The position numbers and the translations under genes are program-made. The notes under the pieces are model-generated. The model saw only the letters and a list, made by a program, of their open reading frames with translations, did not search any database and was not told where the DNA came from. Shown in pieces: positions 52,417 through 62,602 of a stretch of 64,000 nucleotides of DNA. This DNA is from Zobellella iuensis (GTDB taxonomy: Bacteria > Pseudomonadota > Gammaproteobacteria > Enterobacterales > Aeromonadaceae), in NCBI RefSeq assembly GCF_016746085.1, contig NZ_JAERTZ010000026.1, positions 459,833 to 523,832 of the forward strand, in the 5' to 3' direction. Positions within the stretch are counted from its first letter, which is position 1, and each line of letters begins with the position of its first letter.

Positions 52417-53697
52417 TCAAACCAGATCCGCCAGCACTTGCTCCAGCAGATCCAGCCCCTCGTTGACCACCTCCAGCGGCGAGGTCAGCGGCGGCAGGAA
52501 GCGGATCACGTTGCCCCGTACCCCACAGGACAACAGGATCACGCCCTTCTCTATGCCCTTGGCCACTATCGCCCTGGTCAGCTCGGGGTTGGGCTGATCC
52601 ACGTCCCCATTATGGATCAGCTCCATCGCCACCATGGCGCCCAGGTTGCGCACCTGGCCGATATGGCGGGGATACCTGGCCTGCAGCTCGCACAGGCGCT
52701 TGTTCATCAGCTCGCCCAGGGCCAGGGCCTTGGTGCACAGCTGCTCTTCCTCGATGATCTTCAGCACTTCCAGCGCCGCGGCGCAGGCCAGGGGGAAGGC
52801 CGCGTAGGTGCCGCCCAGGCCGCCCGGGTTGGCGGCGTCCATGATGTCGGCCTTGCCGACCACGCCCGCCAGCGGGAAGCCGCCGGCGATGCCCTTGGCC
52901 ATGGTCATCAGATCCGGCTCTATGCCGGCGTATTCGGTGGCGAACAGCTTGCCGGTACGGGCGAAGCCGGTCTGGATTTCATCGCAGACCAGCAGGATGC
53001 CGTGCCGGTCGCACAGGGCGCGCAGTTTCTGCAGAAAGGACGGCGGCGCCTGGTAGAAACCGCCCTCGCCCTGCACCGGCTCTATGATGATCGCAGCCAC
53101 CCGGCCCGGCTCGATGTCGCAGTGGAACAGCTCATCCAGTGCCTTGAGCGACTGGGCCTCGGTCACGCCGTGGTAGGCGTTGGGGTAAGGCAGGTGGTAA
53201 ATCTCGCCCGGGAAGGGGCCGAAGCCGGCCTTGTAGGGCGCCACCTTGCCGGTCAGGCCCATGGCCAGGTTGGTCCGGCCGTGGAAGCCGCCGTTGAAGG
53301 CGATGACGCCGCTGCGTTTGGTATGGGCGCGGGCGATCTTGACCGCGTTTTCCACCGCCTCGGCGCCGGTGGTCACGAACATCGCCTTCTTGGGGCTGTT
53401 GCCCGGCGCCAGCGCCACCAGCTTCTCGGCCAGCTCGACCACGCTCTCGTAGGGGGTGACCATGGCACAGGTGTGGCTGAAGCGCTCCAGCTGGGCGGCC
53501 ACGGCGGCCTGGATGCGCGGGTGGCTGTGGCCGGTGTTGACCACGGCGATGCCGGCGGCGAAGTCGATATAGCGGCGGCCTTCCACGTCCCAGATCTCGT
53601 TGTTTTTAGCCTTGTCCACGTAGAGGGCGGCCATGTTGCCCATGCCCCGGGCGAAGACGGCATCTTTGCGTTGTTGCAGTTCTTGGTTCTTGCTCAT
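52417..53697 (-). CDS. gabT: 4-aminobutyrate aminotransferase GabT
   Basis: From ATG 53697 (MSKNQELQQRKDAVFARGMG) the protein has 426 residues. It shows class III aminotransferase features: TTGAEAVENAVKIARAHTKR, NGGFHGRT, the DEIQTGFARTGK block and the PLP Lys in MTMAKGIAGGFPLAG. It converts GABA and 2-oxoglutarate to succinate semialdehyde and glutamate. Related enzymes use 5-aminovalerate, so the exact substrate is less certain. It follows gabD by 25 bases and ends at a strong terminator. An extension of the frame upstream is not supported. Confidence 0.92.
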   Translation of the reverse strand: MSKNQELQQRKDAVFARGMGNMAALYVDKAKNNEIWDVEGRRYIDFAAGIAVVNTGHSHPRIQAAVAAQLERFSHTCAMVTPYESVVELAEKLVALAPGNSPKKAMFVTTGAEAVENAVKIARAHTKRSGVIAFNGGFHGRTNLAMGLTGKVAPYKAGFGPFPGEIYHLPYPNAYHGVTEAQSLKALDELFHCDIEPGRVAAIIIEPVQGEGGFYQAPPSFLQKLRALCDRHGILLVCDEIQTGFARTGKLFATEYAGIEPDLMTMAKGIAGGFPLAGVVGKADIMDAANPGGLGGTYAAFPLACAAALEVLKIIEEEQLCTKALALGELMNKRLCELQARYPRHIGQVRNLGAMVAMELIHNGDVDQPNPELTRAIVAKGIEKGVILLSCGVRGNVIRFLPPLTSPLEVVNEGLDLLEQVLADLV

Positions 53698-53722
53698 CGT
53701 CTTGTCTCCTGAAAAGTCCTGC

Positions 53723-55186
53723 TCAGCGGATGCCGCCCATGCACAGGTATTTGGTTTCCATGTAATCTTCCAGCCCCTGGGCGGAGCCTTCGCGGCCCAG
53801 GCCGGATTCCTTGACGCCACCGAAGGGCGCCGCTTCGTTGGAAATAATGCCTTCGTTGATGCCGATCATGCCGTACTCGAGCGCCTCGGCCACTTTCCAT
53901 ATGCGGCTGTGGCTCTCGGTATAAAAATAGGCGGCCAGGCCGTAGGGGGTGTCGTTGGCGATGGCGACGGCCTCGGCGTCGTCCCTGAAGCGGATCACCG
54001 GCGCCACCGGGCCGAAGATCTCCTGTTGGGCGATCTCCATGTCCTGGGTCACCCCGGTCAGAATGGTCGGGGTGAAGAACAGCTCGCCGGCCGGGTGGCG
54101 TTGGCCGCCGGTCAGCAGCCGGGCGCCCTGGCTCTGGGCCCGGTCCACCATGGCGGCAATCTTGTCTATCGCCGCCCGGTTGATCACCGGCCCCATGGTG
54201 GTGCCCTCTTCCAGGCCGTTGCCCACCACGAACTTTTCCACTTCCTCTTTTAAACGGGCCATAAAGGCGTCGTAAATGCCGTCCTGCACCAGGATGCGGT
54301 TGGCGCACACGCAGGTCTGGCCGGCGTTGCGGAACTTGGACGCCAGGGCACCGGCCACCGCCGCCTCCAGGTCGGCGTCGTCGAACACGATAAAGGGCGC
54401 GTTGCCGCCCAGCTCCAGGCTGAGCTTCTTCACGGTGTCGGCGCTCTGGCCGTAGAGCAGCTTGCCCACCCGGGTGGAGCCGGTGAAGGACAGCTTGCGC
54501 ACCCGGCTGTCGCCGGTCAGCACCTGGCCCACCTCCGCCGCCCGGGAGCTGGTGATCATGTTGATCACCCCGGCGGGAATGCCGGCCTGCTCCGCCAGGG
54601 CCATCAGCGCCAGGGCGGAGAAGGGGGTTTCCTCGGAGGGCTTAACCACTATGGTGCAGCCCGCCGCCAGCGCCGGCGCTATCTTGCGGGTGATCATGGC
54701 GTTGGGGAAATTCCAGGGGGTGATGGCGGCCACCACCCCGATGGGCTGCTGGATGCTCAGGGCACGCTTGTCGGCGGTGGGCGCGGCGAACAGCTTGCCG
54801 TAGGCGCGCTTGCCTTCCTCGGCGTACCACTCGATGTAGGAGGCGCCGTATAGCACCTCGCCCCGGGTTTCGAACAGCGGCTTGCCCTGCTCCAGGGTCA
54901 TCAGCCGGGCCAGCTCTTCCTTGTGCTCGATGATCAAATCGAACCAGCGGCGCAGCAGGCGGGAACGCTCCCTGGGATTGAGCGCGCTCCAGCCGGCCAG
55001 GGCCTGGCCGGCCGCGTCGATGGCGGCGCGGGCTTCGTCCACGCCCATGTCGGGCACCCGGCCCAGCAACTCGCCGGTGGCGGGGTTGTACACGGAAATG
55101 GTGGCGCCGCTGTCGGCCTGGCGCCACTGGCCATCGATGTGGCCGGCATCTTTCACTAGGTTGCTGTTGACGGTATTGATGCTCAT
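53723..55186 (-). CDS. gabD: Succinate-semialdehyde dehydrogenase GabD
   Basis: From ATG 55186 the protein is 487 residues. Aldehyde dehydrogenase motifs are present: TPWNFPNAMITRKIAPALAA, the general-base Glu in SLELGGNAPFIVFDDADLE, and the catalytic Cys in KFRNAGQTCVCANRI. It oxidises succinate semialdehyde to succinate, following GabT, and is of the NADP-using GabD type. Upstream codons in frame (to 55312) are not used, since the family start is MSINTVNSN-like. It heads gabD-gabT and faces the LysR-type regulator. Confidence 0.93.
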   Translation of the reverse strand: MSINTVNSNLVKDAGHIDGQWRQADSGATISVYNPATGELLGRVPDMGVDEARAAIDAAGQALAGWSALNPRERSRLLRRWFDLIIEHKEELARLMTLEQGKPLFETRGEVLYGASYIEWYAEEGKRAYGKLFAAPTADKRALSIQQPIGVVAAITPWNFPNAMITRKIAPALAAGCTIVVKPSEETPFSALALMALAEQAGIPAGVINMITSSRAAEVGQVLTGDSRVRKLSFTGSTRVGKLLYGQSADTVKKLSLELGGNAPFIVFDDADLEAAVAGALASKFRNAGQTCVCANRILVQDGIYDAFMARLKEEVEKFVVGNGLEEGTTMGPVINRAAIDKIAAMVDRAQSQGARLLTGGQRHPAGELFFTPTILTGVTQDMEIAQQEIFGPVAPVIRFRDDAEAVAIANDTPYGLAAYFYTESHSRIWKVAEALEYGMIGINEGIISNEAAPFGGVKESGLGREGSAQGLEDYMETKYLCMGGIR

Positions 55187-55399
55187 AGAACTGCGCCTCG
55201 GTGTTGAGTCCATGCAAGCCCCCAGGGGGCGGCCGACAGCCACGGCACCGGCACCGGCATCACAGAATCGCGTTAAAGTCCCCGATTTGCGCCTTCGCCA
55301 CCGTGGCCGCATTGGCCATACTTTGATTGCATGTTAGCCTTGCGCTTAAAGTCCTATAAATGATCACGTATCAACATTCACATTTAAGGCCATCAAACT

Positions 55400-56332
55400 A
55401 TGAGCCAAGCAAGCAGGCCCGTGCTGGGGCAAATCGGTGATTACGAAATCCGCCTGCTCAAACTGTTCAAGACGGTGGTGGAGTGCGGCGGCTTTTCGGC
55501 GGCGGAAACCGAACTCAACATCAGCCGCTCCACCATCAGCGTGCACATGGCCAACCTGGAAAACCGGCTCAAACTCAAGCTCTGCCGCCGGGGCCGCTCC
55601 GGCTTCGCCCTCACCGACGACGGCATGGTGATCTACGAGTCCGCCAAGCGGCTGTTCGCCCGGCTGGAGGAGTTCCGCTATACGGTGAACGAGCTGCACG
55701 AACAGCTCACCGGCGAGCTGAAAATCGTGTCCAGCGATAACATCTGGCTGGAGGACGACTTTCCCATGGCCGATGTGTTCGCCGCCCTGGGCGAGCAGGC
55801 GCCGGATGTGAACGTGAGCGTGGACGTGGCCCACATGGGCGAGATCGAGCGGCGGGTGCTGAGCGAGGACGCCGACATCGGCTTTATCCATTACCACCGG
55901 GATCTGGAAGGGCTGGAATACCACCACCTGTACAAGGTGCGCTGCTTCCTCTACTGCAGCGACCGCCATCCACTGTTCTACGCCGAGGACGACCAGGTCA
56001 TCGAGCAGCGCCTGGGCGACTACAAGCTCATCCACCCCGGCATCTACACCAACCCGGAAGCCAGCGCCCAGCTGGCCGGCCTGCGCCTGGCCGGGCGCGC
56101 CTACCACTACGAGCCGAGGGCGGCGCTGATCCTCTCCGGCCAGTATATCGGCTTCCTGCCCGAGAGCTTCGCCCGCCGCTGGGTGGAAAGCGGCCGGCTC
56201 AAGGCGCTGCTGCCGGAACAGAAGAACCACTACCTCGGCATCTCCGCCATCACCCGCAGCCACGGCCGCCAGAGCCGGCTGAAGGAACTGTTCCTGCAAC
56301 TACTACAGAGCCACCTGGTAGCCTCCTCCTGA
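55400..56332 (+). CDS. LysR-type regulator, probably of gabDT and/or the TRAP genes
   Basis: The 310-residue protein has an N-terminal winged helix (about 15-75, VECGGFSAAETELNISRSTI) and a substrate-binding domain. It is divergent from gabD and upstream of dctPQM, so it is the natural local regulator, perhaps responding to GABA or a related amino acid. The gabD-lysR gap holds a direct repeat TTAAAGTCC at 55273 and 55346 (73 bases apart), a possible paired regulator site. The effector cannot be read from the sequence. Confidence 0.88.
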   Translation: MSQASRPVLGQIGDYEIRLLKLFKTVVECGGFSAAETELNISRSTISVHMANLENRLKLKLCRRGRSGFALTDDGMVIYESAKRLFARLEEFRYTVNELHEQLTGELKIVSSDNIWLEDDFPMADVFAALGEQAPDVNVSVDVAHMGEIERRVLSEDADIGFIHYHRDLEGLEYHHLYKVRCFLYCSDRHPLFYAEDDQVIEQRLGDYKLIHPGIYTNPEASAQLAGLRLAGRAYHYEPRAALILSGQYIGFLPESFARRWVESGRLKALLPEQKNHYLGISAITRSHGRQSRLKELFLQLLQSHLVASS

Positions 56333-56337
56333 GAACC

Positions 56338-56363
56338 AAGCCGGTCGCGTCCGTGACCGGCTT
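56338..56363 (+). terminator. Hairpin after the LysR-type gene
   Basis: AAGCCGGTC pairs with GACCGGCTT around an 8-base loop, starting a few bases after the stop codon. No U-run follows, so it may be a weak terminator or 3' protection structure. Confidence 0.45.
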
Positions 56364-56394
56364 CACATAACCTCCATCGAAAATGCTTTAAATA

Positions 56395-56411
56395 TGCACC
56401 CTTTTGGTGCT
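56395..56411. promoter_or_regulatory. NtrC-like binding site upstream of dctP
   Basis: TGCACC-CTTTT-GGTGCT matches the NtrC pattern GCACY-N5-RGTGC seen at glnA promoters. A weaker half-similar element, TGCACCAGACTGGGT, follows about 22 bases on. They lie about 190 bases before dctP, a distance fitting an enhancer. I could not place a clear -24/-12 promoter downstream. Confidence 0.55.
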
Positions 56412-56598
56412 TACTACTGCACCAGACTGGGTTTCCCGCGTTTTGTTTGACTGGGTTCAAACCAAACATGAATCATTATGTATTTAATCCATGACGGCGC
56501 TGTCGCAGACTGCCATCACCCCAAGGGGGTACTCGACACCAAAAACTGACTTTGGGCCCGCCCAAAGCGATGGAATGTGATAACACAAGGGACTAACC

Positions 56599-57606
56599 AT
56601 GACTCGTATCTGGAGCTCAGCTCGCACCAAAATCGCCGCCTCCCTGATCGCCGTCGCCGGCATGGGCATGACCATGGAAGCCATGGCCGCCGACATCACC
56701 TGGCGCTTTACCAACCTCTACTCCCGTGGCACCGCCTTCGGTGACGTCTACCAGTCCTTCGCCGACAAGATCGAAGCCGACTCCGACGGTCGCATGAAGA
56801 TCAACATGCTCTACGCCGGTGAAGGCGTCGACACCGCCGGCATCATCGGCGCCACCAAGTCCGGCCTGCTGGACATGGCCGCCCCCTTCCAGCCCATGCA
56901 CGCCGGTGAAATCCCCTTCGGCGTGGTCGAGGTGGGCCTGCCCGGCTCCAGCGGCAGCCTGGAAGAGCTGAATGCCCTGTTCCATGAGAAAGGCTGGGGC
57001 GAGGTGCTGACCGAAGCCTACGACCGCCACGGCCTGGTGTGGCTGGATCCCTACTTCCAGCCCGGCGTCTACGTCATCACCAAGAAGAAAATCGAGTCGA
57101 TGGAAGACTTCAAGGGCCTGAAGATCCGTGCCCCCGGCGCCTACGGCCGCTTCTTCCGCGAACTGGGCGCCTCCCCGGTCAACCTGGCCTGGGGCGAGGT
57201 CTACACCAGCCTGGCCACCGGCGTTATCGACGGCACCATCGGCTCCAACCTGATCGACCACAGGGACGGCAACTTCGCCGAAGTAGCCAAGTACATGTAC
57301 CCGCTGCCGGTGTCCAGCGCCCAGGCCCTGCCCATCCTGGTGAACAAGAACGCCTGGAACAAGCTGCCCGACGATCTGAAGGAAGTGGTGCGCAACGCCG
57401 CCAGCTGGCATGCCAAGGAGCAGGCCGAGAAGTCCGCCCTGTGGGAGCAGGAAGCGGTGGAAGACATGCAGAAGATCGGCATGCAATGGGGCCCCGAAGC
57501 GTCCGACGCCGACCAGGCCCGGTGGCAGCAGGCTGCAGAAGCGGTCCGGGCCCACTATGGCAAGACCGACAAGTACAGCGCCCAACTGGTCGAGCTGCTT
57601 AAGTAA
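56599..57606 (+). CDS. TRAP transporter periplasmic solute-binding protein DctP
   Basis: The 335-residue protein has a signal peptide (cleavage after AMA near residue 30). The DctP fold shows the family block EDFKGLKIRAPGAYGRFFRE with the carboxylate-binding Arg, and NLAWGEVYTSLATGVIDGTI after it. It captures an organic anion in the periplasm and hands it to DctQM. The substrate is unknown; neighbours suggest GABA, glutamate or a related compound, and the UspA partner recalls the ectoine TRAP TeaABCD. An intercistronic hairpin separates it from dctQ. Confidence 0.93.
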   Translation: MTRIWSSARTKIAASLIAVAGMGMTMEAMAADITWRFTNLYSRGTAFGDVYQSFADKIEADSDGRMKINMLYAGEGVDTAGIIGATKSGLLDMAAPFQPMHAGEIPFGVVEVGLPGSSGSLEELNALFHEKGWGEVLTEAYDRHGLVWLDPYFQPGVYVITKKKIESMEDFKGLKIRAPGAYGRFFRELGASPVNLAWGEVYTSLATGVIDGTIGSNLIDHRDGNFAEVAKYMYPLPVSSAQALPILVNKNAWNKLPDDLKEVVRNAASWHAKEQAEKSALWEQEAVEDMQKIGMQWGPEASDADQARWQQAAEAVRAHYGKTDKYSAQLVELLK

Positions 57607-57622
57607 TTCCACTCCAGAAACG

Positions 57623-57640
57623 GCCCCGCCCAGGCGGGGC
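57623..57640 (+). other. Intercistronic hairpin between dctP and dctQ
   Basis: GCCCCGC pairs with GCGGGGC around CCAG, 17 bases after the dctP stop. It is followed by ATCTGCTTTC, not a U-run. Such hairpins often let more binding protein than membrane subunits be made from one transcript. Confidence 0.65.
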
Positions 57641-57667
57641 ATCTGCTTTCAACCCACTGGATGCATA

Positions 57668-58198
57668 ATGAAAAAACTACTTTGCTTGTGGTGCAAAGGG
57701 GTGGCATTGCTGGTTGCGGCCGTCAGCCACACCATCGCCCTGGCCCTGCCCCTGCTGGCGGCGACCGTCGCCTTCGAGGTGTTCGCCCGTTATGTGCTCA
57801 ACAGCCCGACCCTGTGGGCCTACGATGTCTCGCTGTTTCTGTTCGGCTATATCGGCGCCCTGTGCGGGGCCCATGCCCAGTTGAAGAAGTCCCATATCAA
57901 CGTGGATATCGTCTATCTGGCGGTGTCCCAGCGTACCAAGAACCTGTTCAACCTGCTCTCCAACGTACTGGGGGGCTTCTTCCTGTTCATCATCGCCAGC
58001 AAATGCTGGGAAAAGGCGCTGGAAGCCATCGATTTCGGCTATACCCGTCAGTCGGAATGGGGCCCTTCCATCGGCCATTTCTGGGTGATGGTGACCGCCG
58101 CCGCCATTTTGTTCTTGCTGCAATTGTCCAGTGACATGCTCAAAGATGCCTGGCAGTTGATTACCGGTGAGTCCCTGCTGTCCGAGGACGAAGCATAA
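57668..58198 (+). CDS. TRAP transporter small membrane subunit DctQ
   Basis: From ATG 57668 (MKKLLCLWCKGVALLVAAVS) the protein has 176 residues and four membrane helices. The DctQ-type pattern FEVFARYVLNSPTLWAYDVS is near residue 36, followed by HAQLKKSHINVDIVY. It forms the membrane complex with DctM. The open frame upstream is a shadow of dctP. Its stop overlaps the dctM start by one base (TAATG). Confidence 0.92.
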   Translation: MKKLLCLWCKGVALLVAAVSHTIALALPLLAATVAFEVFARYVLNSPTLWAYDVSLFLFGYIGALCGAHAQLKKSHINVDIVYLAVSQRTKNLFNLLSNVLGGFFLFIIASKCWEKALEAIDFGYTRQSEWGPSIGHFWVMVTAAAILFLLQLSSDMLKDAWQLITGESLLSEDEA

Positions 58199-59514
58199 TG
58201 AGTATCGAGTTGTTGACCGGCCTGCTGCTGCTGGGAGTGCTGATTTCCTTTTTGCTGGGCGCCCAGGTGGGCCTGGCCCTGGGCGGCGTGGCCATGCTGC
58301 TCGGCTATCTGACCTGGGGGGAAGGCATCTTCAACATCATCCCCACCACCATTGAAAGCACCCTGTTCAGCTTTGTGCTGCTGGCCATTCCGCTGTACAT
58401 CTACATGGGCCAGTTGCTGACCCGCTCCGGCATCGGCGACGCCATGTTCAAGGCCAGCCAGCTGCTCATCGGCCGCATCCGCGGCTCGCTCGCCATCAGC
58501 GTGATCGGGGTCTGCTCCATGATTGGCGCCATGGTGGGCATCATCGGTGCCGGCATCATGACCTCGGGCAGCATCGCCCTGCGCCCCATGCTGGAACGCG
58601 GCTACGACAAGAAGCTGGCGCTGGGCGTGATCATGGCCGGCGGCGGCTTAGGCATCCTGATCCCGCCCAGCATCCCCATGATACTGTTCAGCTCCACCAC
58701 CCAGACCTCGGTCGGCAAGATGTTTATCGCCGCCCTGGTGCCGGCGCTGATCTCCATTACCGTGCTCATCCTCTACGTGGTGATCTCCTGCAAGCTCAAC
58801 CCGAGCCGGGCCCCCATCGGCCATGCCCTGGATGTGCCCCAAAGCCCGAAAGAGCGCTTTATCACCCTGCGCGACGGCCTGATGGCCCTGCTGCTGATCG
58901 TGCTGGTACTGGGCAGTATCATCACCGGCATCGCCACCCCCACCGAGTCCGGGGCCATCGGCGTGGTCGGTGCCCTGCTGCTGGCCATTATGTACAAGCG
59001 CTTCAAGCTCAAGATGATGAAACGCTCCGGCATCGAAACCGCGCTGCTGGTAAGCGTGGCCATCTGGATAGTGCTGGGCGCCTCGGTATTCAGCAACTTC
59101 CATCTGCTGATGGGTGTGCAGGGCATGGTGGCCGACTTCGCCGCCGGCCTGGACCTGCCCCCCATCATGATCATCCTGATGATGCAGGTGATCATGCTGC
59201 TGCTCGGCTTTATCATCGACGAGATGATCATCGTGCTGATCTGCGCGCCGCTGTTCACTCCCATCGCGGTGAGCCTGGGCTACGATCCCATCTGGTTCGG
59301 TATTCTGATGATACTGAACATCGAAATCGCGGTGCAGACCCCGCCCTATGGCTTCGCCCTGTTCTACCTGAAAGGCATAGCACCGCCCGGGGTCACCATG
59401 ATGGATATCTACAAGTCGGTGCTGCCCTTCGTCATGCTCAAGCTGGGCGTGCTGATACTGTGCATGCTGGTGCCGGAGATCGTCACCTGGCTGCCCAACA
59501 AACTGATGGGATAA
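58198..59514 (+). CDS. TRAP transporter large membrane subunit DctM
   Basis: The 438-residue protein has about 12 membrane helices and the DctM pattern GIGDAMFKASQLLIGRIRGS near residue 79. Other blocks are GAGIMTSGSIALRPMLERGY and LGILIPPSIPMILFSS. It is the sodium-coupled translocation subunit. Length fits the family (about 425-440). It is translationally coupled to dctQ and followed six bases later by a universal stress gene. Confidence 0.94.
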   Translation: MSIELLTGLLLLGVLISFLLGAQVGLALGGVAMLLGYLTWGEGIFNIIPTTIESTLFSFVLLAIPLYIYMGQLLTRSGIGDAMFKASQLLIGRIRGSLAISVIGVCSMIGAMVGIIGAGIMTSGSIALRPMLERGYDKKLALGVIMAGGGLGILIPPSIPMILFSSTTQTSVGKMFIAALVPALISITVLILYVVISCKLNPSRAPIGHALDVPQSPKERFITLRDGLMALLLIVLVLGSIITGIATPTESGAIGVVGALLLAIMYKRFKLKMMKRSGIETALLVSVAIWIVLGASVFSNFHLLMGVQGMVADFAAGLDLPPIMIILMMQVIMLLLGFIIDEMIIVLICAPLFTPIAVSLGYDPIWFGILMILNIEIAVQTPPYGFALFYLKGIAPPGVTMMDIYKSVLPFVMLKLGVLILCMLVPEIVTWLPNKLMG

Positions 59515-59520
59515 CACATT

Positions 59521-59943
59521 ATGTTCAAGCAAATACTGTTGCCGCTGGATTTTGAACATCAGGAGCTGTACCCGCAGGTGGTGGAGTCCGCACTCCAGCT
59601 CTGCCATCCGCAAGGGCAGATCCACCTGCTGTATGTCAATTCCGCCCGTATCCATCATGCGGCGGCGCCGCTGATGTCGCACGAGCTGATTGGCAGCATG
59701 GACAAGACCATGGAACAACAGCTGGCGGATTTTATGGCCCGGCATATCCCCGTCGCCCACCAGGGCCAGATATGGATTAAGCACGGGGTGGTCTACGACA
59801 GCATCCTGGCCCGGGCCAGGAAGCATGGGGCCGACCTGATCGTCATGCCCGCCTCCCGCCCCGGTGCCGGCACCTACCTGCTCGGCTCCAACGCCTCGCG
59901 GGTGGTACGCCACGCCGACTGTGCCGTGCTGGTGATCCGCTAG
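59521..59943 (+). CDS. Universal stress protein (UspA family), TRAP-associated
   Basis: The 140-residue protein begins MFKQILLPLDFEHQELYPQV and ends SNASRVVRHADCAVLVIR, the standard UspA fold with an ATP-site loop (RPGAGTYLLGSNAS). It is the fourth gene after dctPQM, the same place as teaD in the Halomonas ectoine TRAP operon, where the Usp protein regulates transport. It may tune this transporter in response to ATP. Confidence 0.88.
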   Translation: MFKQILLPLDFEHQELYPQVVESALQLCHPQGQIHLLYVNSARIHHAAAPLMSHELIGSMDKTMEQQLADFMARHIPVAHQGQIWIKHGVVYDSILARARKHGADLIVMPASRPGAGTYLLGSNASRVVRHADCAVLVIR

Positions 59944-60008
59944 CACGGGTGCCGGTGAGCAAATCGAAGGGCCGGGCCGGCCGCACAGAGACACCGCCAG
60001 CCTCCCGT

Positions 60009-60039
60009 CCGAAACGGCAGCCCTGTGCTGTCGTTTCGG
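60009..60039. terminator. Hairpin between the convergent usp and zntR-like genes
   Basis: CCGAAACG (60009-60016) pairs with CGTTTCGG (60032-60039), with inner CAGC/GCTG pairing. It lies between the converging genes and ends six bases before the zntR stop. No U-run on either side, so the terminator role is moderate. Confidence 0.5.
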
Positions 60040-60045
60040 GGAACA

Positions 60046-60474
60046 TTAGCGGGCGTTGTTCTCGGCGGTAAGCAGCTTGCCGTCCAACGCTTCGAGGATG
60101 GAGCAGTGCTCGGCGCTTTCCAGGCCGCCGCAGCAGGCGTCGGACAATTGCTTCAAGGACTGGCGAAAGCGCTCCAGCTCGGCAATCCGCTCTTCCACGT
60201 CCGCCAGCTTGGTGTCGGCCACCTCCTTGACTTCACGACAGGTCACCTCGCAACTGCTCACCCGCAGGGCAAGCAGTTCTTCGATATCCTTCAGGGAAAA
60301 GCCGACCCGCTTGCAGCGCAAAATAAAATGCAGCCGGTTCTTGTCCTCTTCGCTGTACAACCGGTAACCGGAAGGCGTGCGCAGGCTGGGCGTAAGCAGG
60401 CCTTCCTTCTCGTAAAAGCGCAGGGTATCGGCCTTGATGCCGAAGTGCCTGGCCAGTTCGCCGATTCGATACAT
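60046..60474 (-). CDS. zntR: ZntR-like MerR-family regulator
   Basis: The 142-residue protein starts MYRIGELARHFGIKADTLRF. After the dimer helix it has ZntR-type metal residues: CEVTCREVKEVADTK near residue 74 and SDACCGGLESAEHCSILEAL near 112. This Cys/His set is that of Zn(II)-sensing ZntR rather than CueR. The usual target zntA is not in the window and no zntA-type promoter was seen here. It is divergent from purH. Confidence 0.87.
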   Translation of the reverse strand: MYRIGELARHFGIKADTLRFYEKEGLLTPSLRTPSGYRLYSEEDKNRLHFILRCKRVGFSLKDIEELLALRVSSCEVTCREVKEVADTKLADVEERIAELERFRQSLKQLSDACCGGLESAEHCSILEALDGKLLTAENNAR

Positions 60475-60542
60475 CCGTTACTCCCTTGCTGAAAGCGTGG
60501 CTTTGTTACACATAAAACCTCTTGACACCGAAGCAAATAGTC

Positions 60543-60572
60543 CGACAAGCCACCATAAAATGCAGTAGAATA
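60543..60572 (+). promoter_or_regulatory. Candidate sigma-70 promoter of purH
   Basis: CCGACA (60543-60548) and TAGAAT (60567-60572) are 18 bases apart; the -10 matches five of six bases and the -35 four of six. A start near 60580 would give a leader of about 90 bases that includes the inverted repeat below. Confidence 0.45.
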
Positions 60573-60598
60573 TGCCGCCTCCGTTCTGGCTACCAGGC

Positions 60599-60638
60599 GG
60601 TTTGGTAAAGTCGGCAAGCCTGCCCATTTTACCAAACC
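60599..60638 (+). promoter_or_regulatory. Inverted repeat in the purH leader
   Basis: GGTTTGGTAAA (60599-60609) and TTTACCAAACC (60628-60638) are perfect 11-base inverted arms around an 18-base loop that can itself fold (GGCAAGCCTGCC). It ends 32 bases before the purH ATG. It could be an RNA control element or a regulator site; it does not look like a PurR box. Confidence 0.6.
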
Positions 60639-60670
60639 CCCCGATTGATCGTTAAAGGAACGAGAACATA

Positions 60671-62254
<1,584 letters not shown>

Positions 62255-62602
62255 TTAGGGGCCAGAGGGAGGCGGTTGCGGAAAGCGGCGACGGTCGGGA
62301 TGGGGCAACCTCACGCCGACTCGCCGTTATCGTTGCCACCGGCGCTTTTTGCCTGCTGCGAACTTTCACTGGAAGTTCGGTCAGGCAAAAAGCTTGGTGC
62401 CAGCGAGCAAGCTCGCCCCTGGGGGCTCGACGGCGCCATCCATGGCGCCAACGGTCGGCTTAGAGGTCACCCCATCCCTCTTGCCGACTGATGCAGCCGC
62501 CTGCGGGCCCCTTCCCCGACAGCACCGAATGCTGTCGGGGCTGCCTCTTTGGTCTACCCTCAGTGTCCACAAGTTTCGTTTTAACAGTTTAAGGAACAGA
62601 CC
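62255..62602. other. purH-purD intergenic region with REP-like palindromes
   Basis: This 348-base gap shows no convincing gene. It holds GCGAGC-AA-GCTCGC (62403-62416), similar to REP cores of other gammaproteobacteria. A strong 11-bp hairpin CCCCGACAGCA-CCGAA-TGCTGTCGGGG (62514-62540) lies 62 bases before purD. The hairpin has no U-run, so it is more likely an mRNA processing or attenuation structure than a full terminator; purD may have its own promoter near 62540-62590. Confidence 0.65.

Noticed and set aside
60523..60528. TTGACA as -35 of purH
   Set aside because: The nearest good -10 (TAGAAT at 60567) is 38 bases away, far outside the allowed spacing.
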